From positions 1-9,083 of the forward strand of contig CAZWDL010000189.1 of NCBI GenBank assembly GCA_964632995.1: a DNA stretch of 9,083 bases. Direction: 5' to 3'. Made by a program: the position numbers and the translations under genes. Within the stretch, counting starts at the first letter, position 1; every line of letters begins with the position of its first letter. The notes under the pieces are model-generated. The model did no database searches and was not told the DNA's origin. It was given only the letters and a program-made list of their open reading frames with translations. Of this stretch, positions 1 through 5,960 are shown in pieces. This DNA comes from CAZWDL01 sp964632995 (GTDB lineage Bacteria > Bacteroidota > Bacteroidia > Chitinophagales > Saprospiraceae).

Positions 1-572
1 TAAACTTCGAGCCACCCCGTAAAGGTGATGAAACAGAACCCTTTATGCCTTACCGGCGCGACGAACGCCTGGTCCGGGGCTGGGCTGTTCCCGGCACTTC
101 CGGGCTGGCCCACCGCGTCGGCGGTCTCGAAAAGGAAGCCAACACCGGCAACGTGTCCTATGACCCGGCCAACCACGAATACATGATCAAAATCCGGGAA
201 GCCAAAGTGGAGAAAATCGCCGAACACATTCCCGAACAGGAACTGGTCTGTGGCAAAGAGAAAGGGGATATGCTGCTGCTCGGATGGGGCTCTACCTACG
301 GCGTCATGCGCTCGGTTACCCGCGAGTTGCTGGCCGAAGGCTATGAGGTCGGACATGCCCACCTGCGCTACATCCGCCCCTTCCCCCGAAACCTGCAACC
401 CCTGATGAAGCGCTATAAAAAGATTCTCATTCCCGAGATCAACAACGGACAATTGTCACGCATCATCCGTGACCGCTTCCTCATTGACGTTTATCAATAC
501 AATAAGATTCAGGGTGTCCCTATCACCAAGTCGGAACTAAAAGACCATGCCAAGATGCTGCTGGACAATTAA
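1..572 (+). CDS. korA: 2-oxoglutarate (2-oxoacid):ferredoxin oxidoreductase alpha subunit, C-terminal part
   Basis: The reading frame is open from base 3, ahead of the first in-frame Met at base 45, so this is the 3' end of a gene that starts before the window; 189 codons are visible. The protein forms, with KorB, the cytoplasmic enzyme that decarboxylates 2-oxoglutarate (or a related 2-oxoacid) to the acyl-CoA while reducing ferredoxin. Seen: GLEKEANTGNVSYDP, a GWGSTYG turn, HLRYIRPFP and PEINNGQLSRIIRDRF near the end, which match the C-terminal transketolase-like region of KorA. Family knowledge: Bacteroidota KorA is usually a gamma-alpha fusion of about 600 residues, so roughly two thirds would lie upstream. 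korB follows after 69 bp on the same strand, as expected for an operon. The exact 2-oxoacid cannot be told from this part; confidence in the family is high. Confidence 0.9.
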   Translation, partial: NFEPPRKGDETEPFMPYRRDERLVRGWAVPGTSGLAHRVGGLEKEANTGNVSYDPANHEYMIKIREAKVEKIAEHIPEQELVCGKEKGDMLLLGWGSTYGVMRSVTRELLAEGYEVGHAHLRYIRPFPRNLQPLMKRYKKILIPEINNGQLSRIIRDRFLIDVYQYNKIQGVPITKSELKDHAKMLLDN

Positions 573-641
573 AAACCGGCCCGACACTTGACGGAGTTCG
601 CAAAATTCAATTAATTTTAGGAAGACCGAAATTCGATAATA

Positions 642-1700
642 ATGACAAGCAAAAATATATCCGGCGGGAATAACGGCAAAAGCCAACTGAAAGGCAAAGA
701 CTTCGCCAGCGATCAGGAAGTCCGGTGGTGCCCGGGTTGCGGAGACTATTCCATCCTGAAGCAGGTTCAGACCGTTTTCGCCCAACTCGAATTCAATAAG
801 GACGAAGTAGCCATCATTTCCGGCATAGGCTGCTCTTCCCGTTTTCCGTACTACATGGAAACCTATGGCATGCACTCGATCCACGGCCGGGCCCCGGCCG
901 TAGCCTCAGGCCTGAAAGCCACCAACCCGGATCTCAACATCTGGGTCATTACCGGCGACGGCGACGGCCTCTCGATCGGCGGCAACCATCTGCTGCACGC
1001 GTTGCGCCGCAATTTCAATATCAACATCCTGTTGTTCAACAACCAGATTTACGGATTGACCAAGGGGCAATACTCCCCAACATCGGAATTGAATAAGCCG
1101 ACCAAGTCAACTCCCATGGGATCGCTCGATCACCCTATCAATCCGTTGGCCTTTACCCTCGGCGCCGACGGCGCCTTCATCGCCCGCGCCATGGATCGCG
1201 ACCCCAAGCACCTGCAGGCTATGATCCGCCGCTGCCACGAACATCAGGGCACCAGCTTCCTGGAAATCTACCAGAATTGCAACATATTTAACGACGGCGC
1301 CTTTTTCACCTTCACCGATAAGGATACCAAACCGGATACCACCCTCTTCCTCGAACACGGACAACCGCTACGGTTCGGTGAGGATAACGAAAAAGGCATC
1401 CGCCTGGACGGACTACGGCCCCGCGTGGTCGATCTCAAAGAAGAGGGCTTCAGCCCGGACGACCTCTGGATACACGACGAAACAGATCTCTGTAAAGCGC
1501 AGATCCTGGCCCGCTTTTTCGACGATCCGACCACCGCGGGAGAGGACTTCCTCCCCCGGCCTTTCGGCGTTTTCTACGCTTCGGAACACCGCCCCTGCTA
1601 CGAGGACCAGCTGCACGAGCAGCTCAAGGTCGCTCAAGGCCAAATGGGCGAAGGCGACCTCGATCAGCTGATCGCAGGAAGTCAGACCTGGGAGATCTGA
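642..1700 (+). CDS. korB: 2-oxoglutarate (2-oxoacid):ferredoxin oxidoreductase beta subunit
   Basis: This is the thiamine-diphosphate and iron-sulfur subunit of the cytoplasmic 2-oxoacid:ferredoxin oxidoreductase, partner of the KorA fragment just upstream. Seen in the 352 residues: WCPGCGDYSIL (Cys30, Cys33), GIGCSSR (Cys64) and QNCNIF (Cys213), which together supply the four expected [4Fe-4S] ligands. The TPP/Mg motif runs from GDGD at 105-108 to NNQIYGLTKGQ at 133-143, followed by SPTS, typical of KorB. The C-terminal 120 or so residues form an extension beyond the shortest (about 280-residue) archaeal-type beta subunits; this longer form fits my memory of Bacteroidota homologues. The ATG at 642 is chosen because the conserved core begins about 25 residues later. 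No Shine-Dalgarno is seen, which is normal in this phylum. 2-Oxoglutarate rather than pyruvate specificity is an inference from overall similarity. Confidence 0.93.
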   Translation: MTSKNISGGNNGKSQLKGKDFASDQEVRWCPGCGDYSILKQVQTVFAQLEFNKDEVAIISGIGCSSRFPYYMETYGMHSIHGRAPAVASGLKATNPDLNIWVITGDGDGLSIGGNHLLHALRRNFNINILLFNNQIYGLTKGQYSPTSELNKPTKSTPMGSLDHPINPLAFTLGADGAFIARAMDRDPKHLQAMIRRCHEHQGTSFLEIYQNCNIFNDGAFFTFTDKDTKPDTTLFLEHGQPLRFGEDNEKGIRLDGLRPRVVDLKEEGFSPDDLWIHDETDLCKAQILARFFDDPTTAGEDFLPRPFGVFYASEHRPCYEDQLHEQLKVAQGQMGEGDLDQLIAGSQTWEI

Positions 1701-1870
1701 GTGGATGCTGGATAAGCCCATTCCGACTTCTCGTAGCGAAGCGAAGAGCCGTATGGCCCACTTCCGACTTTGAAATGGGGGCTGGGCTCAGGGATGACAG
1801 GGCATATCTCCGGCTGAGCCCAGCCAGCCGAGAATCGCAGACTACTGGAACAACCATCTAAAGCCGAGCT
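1701..1870 (+). repeat. korB-reductase spacer with paired direct repeats and a perfect inverted repeat
   Basis: This 170-bp gap is not coding in any convincing way. It holds two near-copies of GCCCA(C)TTCCGACTT at 1716-1729 and 1756-1770, about 40 bp apart. Next comes a perfect 12-bp inverted repeat, GGCTGGGCTCAG at 1780-1791 and CTGAGCCCAGCC at 1814-1825, around a 22-nt loop. No T-run follows the second arm, so it is not a standard intrinsic terminator. The 10-mer TGGATGCTGG at 1702-1711 recurs at 8748-8757 and the TTCCGAC core recurs at 9009-9043, which points to a dispersed intergenic repeat. A role in tuning expression between korAB and the reductase is only a possibility. Confidence 0.7.
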
Positions 1871-3226
1871 ATGACAAACAAAAAACAAAACCACATCGTC
1901 GCCATTTTCGGAGGCGCCGTCTCCGGAGCGGAGGCAGCCCATCAGCTTACGCAGCAGGGAATCGAATGCGTGGTATTTGACCAGAATGCGTTGCCTTACG
2001 GCAAAATTGAAGACGGCCTGCCGAAGTGGCACGCCAAGCTTCGCGACAAGGAACAGCAGAAAATTGATGAGCGCCTCAAGCATCCATTAGTAACCCTGGT
2101 GCCCAATGTTCGTTTAGGAAGAGATGTAGAACTGGAGGAAGTAGCAAACTCCTGGGGCTTCAGCGCCGTCCTGCTCGCCATCGGAGCCTGGCGGGATCGG
2201 CCGCTACCCATCAAGGACATCGACGAGTACACCGAAAAAGGGCTCCTCTACCAAAATAGCCTGATCTACTGGTACAACCACAAACACGAACCGGGATACC
2301 GGGGCCCCCAATACGAGATGCCCGACGGCGCCATCATCGTCGGCGGTGGTCTGGCGTCGCTGGATGTCGCCAAAGTGCTTATGTTCGAAACCGTGGAACG
2401 CGCCCTGTGCCAACGCGGTCACGATATCGACCTCTTTTCACTCGACCGCAGCATCGCCAAAATACTGGACGAACTGGGATATACGCTCCAGGACCTCGGC
2501 CTGCAAGGCTGTACCCTCTACTACCGCCGGCGGATAAAAGACATGCCGCTCTCCCCCAAACCCGCCGAAACGCCCGAAGAGATCGAACGCGTCCATAAAA
2601 TCCAGGAAAAGATTTTTAACAATTATCAGAAGAAATATCTTTTTAAAGTCGCTCCCCTGCACATGCCGGTTGATAAGATCGTCGAGGGAGGGCGCCTGGT
2701 CGGTCTCGTCTTTCAACGCACCCGGATCGAAGATACCCGGGTGACGCCTGTTCCCGGCTCCGAGCGCGAGGTGCGGGCGCCGCTCATCATCTCCTCCATC
2801 GGCAGTATCCCGGCGCCCGTTAAAGGCATTCCGATGGATGGACAGGTATACCGGCTCTGCGGGGAGGACTGCTGCCGGGTGGAAGGCTACCGCAATGTAT
2901 TCGCCCTCGGCAACGCCGTTACCGGCCGGGGTAATATTCGCAACTCACAGCAGCACGGCCGGGAAGTGGCCAAGGTGATGGCCGAGCGCTATCTGAGCGA
3001 GGAGACCAAATACCTTCAAAGCTTTCGCGACGCGGAAAACCACGCCGGCGCCGGCATCAGCCGGATTGCAGAACAGCTCAATCTCTTTGCCGCTCCCACC
3101 GGCCGGCAGGTTAAAGAAATCAAATCCCGAATCCGGCAATTGCATAAAAAGAGTGGATACAAAGGCAATTACGAAAAGTGGATCGAGGAACACCGGCCGG
3201 TCCGACTGGAAGAGATGAGGAAATAG
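1871..3226 (+). CDS. FAD/NAD(P)-binding oxidoreductase (adrenodoxin reductase / GltD-like), KorAB neighbour
   Basis: A 451-residue cytoplasmic flavoprotein of the two-dinucleotide-domain class that includes ferredoxin-NADP reductase of adrenodoxin type and the glutamate synthase small subunit. Seen: an N-terminal FAD Rossmann motif, VAIFGGAVSGAEAA at 10-23; LPYGKIEDGLPKWH at 41-54, where relatives carry the PFG-x-x-RYGVAPDH-like loop; an inserted NAD(P) Rossmann motif, IIVGGGLASLDVAKVL at 155-170; IISSIGS at 306-312; and the FAD-closing segment RNVFALGNAVTGRGNI at 341-356. A charged, probably helical tail of about 70 residues follows the core. It is on the same strand as korAB, 170 bp downstream. 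The inferred job is moving electrons between ferredoxin reduced by KorAB and NAD(P)H. Oddities: the first glycine motif reads G-x-A-x-x-G, and GN replaces the usual GD in the last motif. No iron-sulfur Cys motif is visible, so it would rely on a separate ferredoxin. Family sure, substrate not. Confidence 0.85.
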   Translation: MTNKKQNHIVAIFGGAVSGAEAAHQLTQQGIECVVFDQNALPYGKIEDGLPKWHAKLRDKEQQKIDERLKHPLVTLVPNVRLGRDVELEEVANSWGFSAVLLAIGAWRDRPLPIKDIDEYTEKGLLYQNSLIYWYNHKHEPGYRGPQYEMPDGAIIVGGGLASLDVAKVLMFETVERALCQRGHDIDLFSLDRSIAKILDELGYTLQDLGLQGCTLYYRRRIKDMPLSPKPAETPEEIERVHKIQEKIFNNYQKKYLFKVAPLHMPVDKIVEGGRLVGLVFQRTRIEDTRVTPVPGSEREVRAPLIISSIGSIPAPVKGIPMDGQVYRLCGEDCCRVEGYRNVFALGNAVTGRGNIRNSQQHGREVAKVMAERYLSEETKYLQSFRDAENHAGAGISRIAEQLNLFAAPTGRQVKEIKSRIRQLHKKSGYKGNYEKWIEEHRPVRLEEMRK

Positions 3227-3248
3227 GGATCCTCGATTTTGAATCCCT
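3225..3248. terminator. weak stem-loop between convergent genes
   Basis: AGGGAT at 3225-3230 and ATCCCT at 3243-3248 can pair around a 12-nt loop, exactly at the stop codon of the FAD oxidoreductase and ahead of the convergent DUF1080 gene end at 3274. The stem has only 6 bp and no T-run follows, so this is a weak candidate for a shared transcription stop. Confidence 0.25.
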
Positions 3249-3273
3249 ACCATATACCAGACAAGTACCAGGA

Positions 3274-4011
3274 TTATAACTCCCGGATCCAGATGTTGCG
3301 ATAGCTCACCCGGTTGCCGTGGTCCTGCAATTGCAGCGGTCCCTCACCGTGCGGCATGTATTTAGGCAACCCGATATATTCTGTCGATCCCTTGATCTCA
3401 ACGTGGTTCAGAGTAAGCACACCGTTGTACAACACAGTGATATAGGCCGGTTTGATCAGCATGCCATCCTCATTAAAACGAGGCGCCGTGTAGATGATGT
3501 CATAGGTCTGCCATTCGCCGCGCGGCCGCGAAGCATTGACCAGCGGAATGTGTTGCTTGTAGATGGAACTCACCATTCCGTTCACATAAGTTTCATTGTC
3601 GTAATTATTGAGCACCTGCACCTCGTAACGTCCCTGTAGAAAAATGCCGCTGTTGCCGCTGTCCTGGCCGTCGCCCTGTACTTCCTGCGGCGTGCGGAAT
3701 TCGATGTGGAGCTGGCAGTCGCCGAAGCTGCGCTTGGTCTGAATGCTTCCGCGCCCGGGCACGACAGTTACTGCGTCTCCTTCGACCTCCCATTTGGCAG
3801 GCCGTCCGTTGGGGGCTGTCCATTCATCGAGATTGCTGCCGTCGAAGAGAACAATGGCGTCGGAAGGAGGCGCATTTTTTTCTGCCGGTGTGATTTGCGG
3901 CGGCTTGGGCTCCCATACTTCCGTCAATTCAGGGGGCCATTGCTTTTTTTCCTGGGCATAGCCGAAAGTGATGCCCAATACCAGTGGAACAAATAAAAAT
4001 ATTCGCTTCAT
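3274..4011 (-). CDS. secreted DUF1080 (3-keto-disaccharide hydrolase family) protein
   Basis: A 245-residue exported protein of the DUF1080 family, a concanavalin-like beta-sandwich. Some family members hydrolyse 3-keto-glycosides and others probably bind carbohydrate. Seen: signal peptide MKRIFLFVPLVLGITFGYAQ with likely cleavage A19|Q20; AIVLFDGSNLDEW at 52-64, the hallmark N-terminal motif; GNSGIFLQGRYEVQVLN at 119-135; GEWQTYDIIYTAPRF at 165-179; and the closing GPLQLQDHG...YRNIWIREL at 224-245. The frame is open upstream to another Met at 4143, but that adds 44 residues before the signal peptide, so the ATG at 4011 is preferred. No lipobox Cys and no sorting domain is seen, so it is probably periplasmic. 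It follows the zinc-ribbon gene by 132 bp on the same strand. Family certain; exact substrate unknown. Confidence 0.9.
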   Translation of the reverse strand: MKRIFLFVPLVLGITFGYAQEKKQWPPELTEVWEPKPPQITPAEKNAPPSDAIVLFDGSNLDEWTAPNGRPAKWEVEGDAVTVVPGRGSIQTKRSFGDCQLHIEFRTPQEVQGDGQDSGNSGIFLQGRYEVQVLNNYDNETYVNGMVSSIYKQHIPLVNASRPRGEWQTYDIIYTAPRFNEDGMLIKPAYITVLYNGVLTLNHVEIKGSTEYIGLPKYMPHGEGPLQLQDHGNRVSYRNIWIREL

Positions 4012-4143
4012 AAGTTTGATAAACTTTTTATGGAATGAGATACCAGAGATAGTGCTTTTGCGAAAACAAGAAAAGTAGTACATGACATATACGCTAAAAT
4101 AGTGCAAGGCCCTTACTGATGAAGAGTAGAAAAAAGCCGTCAA

Positions 4144-4431
4144 TCACTTCGGTTTGCTTTCTTCAGCTAATCTCTCCACAGCATCCATCTCCTCCTCCAG
4201 CCATTCATCGAGCCCCCGGTACCAGTCCTCGTGAAAAGACCAGCTGTAACATCCGCCGCGATGGGGGATACACTGGGTCTTCTTCCACTGTTTTTCGCAA
4301 CGCGGACAGCGACCGCCGGTGTCGAAGGTATTCCATACATACCCACAGGTACAGGACCAGTAGGCTCCCCCGTCGGGCGCCCAATCACATTTCGGGCAGG
4401 CGATTCTAACTTCAGTGTCTCTTTGCTTCAT
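4144..4431 (-). CDS. small cysteine-rich double zinc-ribbon protein
   Basis: A 95-residue soluble protein with no signal peptide. Seen: CPKC at 12-15, CTCG at 27-30 and CPRC at 42-45, then Cys54 and Cys61, giving eight cysteines, enough for two zinc sites. The linking sequence is W-x-PDGG-x-YWSCTCG-x-VWNTFDTGG. The last 30 residues are acidic (LDEWLEEEMDAVERLAEE) and likely helical. The start at 4431 is chosen because the ribbon begins 11 residues later; the frame stays open to 4563, but that extension is unlike a conserved protein. I know similar uncharacterised proteins with a CPxC-WNTFxTxGxCPxC pattern, but no function. A zinc-ribbon fold suggests nucleic-acid or protein binding; that is inference. 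It is transcribed towards the DUF1080 gene and divergently from the DUF2064 gene. Confidence 0.82.
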   Translation of the reverse strand: MKQRDTEVRIACPKCDWAPDGGAYWSCTCGYVWNTFDTGGRCPRCEKQWKKTQCIPHRGGCYSWSFHEDWYRGLDEWLEEEMDAVERLAEESKPK

Positions 4432-4454
4432 AACTTCGTAATTTCGGGTACTGG

Positions 4455-4483
4455 TAAAGATATTTAGAAACCCCGAGACCAAA
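4455..4483 (-). promoter_or_regulatory. possible Bacteroidota-type promoter for the zinc-ribbon gene
   Basis: Read on the minus strand, TTTG (4480-4483) and TATCTTTA (4455-4462) lie 17 nt apart. They resemble the Bacteroidota -33 TTTG and -7 TAnnTTTG boxes; the last base of the -7 box is off and the spacing is slightly short. A transcript would start about 15-20 nt before the ATG at 4431. Match by eye only. Confidence 0.3.
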
Positions 4484-4576
4484 AAAAGTCCTGGTCCATT
4501 ATTCGAATACTTCTTATTTTCAAAAAAACTGCCGGTTTCCCGATCAGCATTATCCGTGAACAACAGTCAACCGGTT

Positions 4577-4588
4577 TTGTCCGGACAA
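4577..4588. promoter_or_regulatory. 12-bp perfect palindrome in divergent intergenic region
   Basis: TTGTCCGGACAA is a perfect palindrome in the 252-bp gap between the divergent zinc-ribbon (start 4431) and DUF2064 (start 4684) genes. Its size and position fit a dimeric repressor site, but no regulator gene is in the window and a chance match is possible. The rest of the gap is AT-richer than the genes and holds no ORF worth calling. Confidence 0.3.
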
Positions 4589-4683
4589 TGACGACGAAGT
4601 ACAAAACCCAGCCCCCGGCAGACAACTACCCGATGATAAAAACGTTAACCTTATTCTGGTTATAGTAAAAACCTGCTATCAAA

Positions 4684-5289
4684 ATGACCAAAGCCGGTTC
4701 CGCCCTGCTCATTTTCATTAAAAACCCGGAAAAGGGGAAAGTAAAAACTCGCCTGGCTCAATCAATGGGGGAAGAGCGGGCTCTATCCATCTACCGGACA
4801 CTTCTGGACCACACGTGGCGCGTCGCCCGCTCGGTGGACGTGGAGCGTCTGCTTTTTTATAGTAATCATATCGACCTGAAAGACAAGTGGTCAGCCAGGG
4901 ACTTTCGAAAGTTAGTCCAGCACGGGGAAGATCTCGGTGAACGCATGCTCAATGCTTTCCGGATAGCGCTGCAGGATCATGAACGGGCCGTCATCATCGG
5001 TAGTGACTGTGCTTCCCTTACACCGGCAATAGTAGAGGAAGCCTTTCGGGCCCTCAACCGTAATGACTTTGTCATAGGCCCTGCAACGGACGGCGGCTAC
5101 TACCTGCTAGGCATGCGAAAACTGACCCCTTCCCTCTTTGAAAATATACCATGGAGCACCGGTAAGGTTTTTTCGAGTACCATGCAGCGAATCCGGACAC
5201 TCGGAAAAACCTGCTATCAGCTGCCGGAGTTATCCGATATCGACTATGAGGAAGATTGGGAAAAGTTTGGGGGAAATTTGAGGGTTTGA
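4684..5289 (+). CDS. TIGR04282/DUF2064 family glycosyltransferase-like protein
   Basis: A 201-residue cytoplasmic protein of the TIGR04282 family (DUF2064), with a GT-A / nucleotidyltransferase-like fold. Seen: FIKNPEKGKVKTRLA at 11-25, the N-terminal nucleotide-binding loop; HGEDLGERMLNAF near 80-92; IIGSDCASLTP in the middle, where the aspartate would bind metal; GPATDGGYYLLG, the most diagnostic motif; IPWST; and ELSDIDYEEDW near the C-terminus. Length is normal for the family and all key motifs are intact. TIGR04282 proteins are described as rSAM/selenodomain-associated transferases because they often sit beside radical-SAM genes; no such partner is in this window. The exact sugar or nucleotide substrate is unknown. 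The gene stands alone: divergent from the zinc-ribbon gene and convergent with the small secreted protein gene. Confidence 0.9.
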   Translation: MTKAGSALLIFIKNPEKGKVKTRLAQSMGEERALSIYRTLLDHTWRVARSVDVERLLFYSNHIDLKDKWSARDFRKLVQHGEDLGERMLNAFRIALQDHERAVIIGSDCASLTPAIVEEAFRALNRNDFVIGPATDGGYYLLGMRKLTPSLFENIPWSTGKVFSSTMQRIRTLGKTCYQLPELSDIDYEEDWEKFGGNLRV

Positions 5290-5345
5290 GTTCACGGGGC
5301 GCCTTCCCGTAAAGGCCCATGCGAAAGCATCTGCTTTTCACTTTT

Positions 5346-5439
5346 CCAACCCGGATTATTCACTGTTCTCCGTAGTGCGCCCTCAGGAATCGCGGCCGGG
5401 CTGAATGATCGACTCCTGAATAATCCCGGTTGGTTTTTT
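5346..5439 (+). terminator. long imperfect inverted repeat followed by T6
   Basis: CCAACCCGGATTATTCA (5346-5362) pairs with TGAATAATCCCGGTTGG (5417-5433) at 16 of 17 positions, and TTTTTT follows at 5434-5439. A second pairing, TCAGGAATCG (5383-5392) with CGACTCCTGA (5410-5419), mostly nests inside it but shares 3 bases with the outer right arm, so inner and outer stems compete slightly. The place, 57 bp after the DUF2064 stop, and the T-run fit an intrinsic terminator for that plus-strand gene. The 54-nt loop with its own stem is larger than usual, so a small structured RNA or a miniature mobile element are alternatives. Confidence 0.55.
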
Positions 5440-5485
5440 CGTGGTGATCTCGTCCATCAAGGCACCTCCCACTTCCGGCTTCGCA

Positions 5486-5941
5486 TTATGCCTTAGATGC
5501 GTCTTTTTTCTTCAGTGTAATTTTTCCACGGTCGCGGTATTCGTCAAAGGGGCTGGTGATAATTTCCTGCCAGTAGCCTTCCAGGGTAGAGCCAAAGATA
5601 CTCCGGTTGTAGATCAGCTGGTACTTGCGGTAAAAACGGGGGTCCAATTCCGAGCCCACCGGCGGGATGAATTCAATATCACGAAAAGCGATGGAACGAT
5701 CCTGGTAAAAATACCCCCGGACGTCCATTTCCAGGACTTCTCCCTCTGGTAAGTGGATATAGGAGCGGCCGCGAACCTTATTGCCTTCCACCTGTATCAA
5801 TAATTCGAATTTGTAAGTTTGGGTGTTGTGGAGTCCTCCCCAGGTGAGGGTTCCCTCCCAAAGTCCTGCCAGGCCCTTTTGTGCAGTCAGCGTAGAAAGT
5901 GCAAAGAACAGCAGGACAAAGAGCGTTAAAAAAGGTCGCAT
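5486..5941 (-). CDS. small secreted protein of unknown function
   Basis: A 151-residue exported protein that I do not recognise. Seen: signal peptide MRPFLTLFVLLFFALSTLTAQ with likely cleavage at A|Q. The mature part is rich in aromatic and beta-prone residues: GLWEGTLTWGG, TYKFELLIQVEGNKVRGRSY, GEVLEMDVRGYFY, KYQLIYNRSIFGSTLEGYW and KITLKKK. Alternating strands and an early GLWEGTLTW suggest a small beta-barrel of lipocalin-like shape, which is inference. The start at 5941 is chosen because it puts Met directly before the signal peptide and leaves 19 bp after the upstream stop. A longer form from 5983 would overlap the upstream gene by 23 bp and add 14 residues before the signal. No sorting domain or lipobox is visible. 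It is almost certainly co-transcribed with the PQQ-dehydrogenase gene and may assist it at the cell surface. Confidence 0.8.
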   Translation of the reverse strand: MRPFLTLFVLLFFALSTLTAQKGLAGLWEGTLTWGGLHNTQTYKFELLIQVEGNKVRGRSYIHLPEGEVLEMDVRGYFYQDRSIAFRDIEFIPPVGSELDPRFYRKYQLIYNRSIFGSTLEGYWQEIITSPFDEYRDRGKITLKKKDASKA

Positions 5942-5960
5942 GGGTACAGTCGAATTAGAT

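Noticed and set aside
537..884. Minus-strand frame across the korA-korB junction
   Set aside because: It is antisense to the conserved start of KorB and has no recognisable product.
1780..1825. Intrinsic terminator after korB
   Set aside because: The stem is strong but the loop is 22 nt and no T-run follows on either strand, so standard intrinsic termination is not supported.
4012..4143. N-terminal extension of the DUF1080 protein to a Met at 4143
   Set aside because: A clean signal peptide starts at 4011; an extra 44 residues before it would block export and show no conservation-like features.
4432..4563. N-terminal extension of the zinc-ribbon protein to 4563
   Set aside because: The added residues are low in structure, overlap a promoter-like sequence and precede the compact ribbon core that begins just after the Met at 4431.
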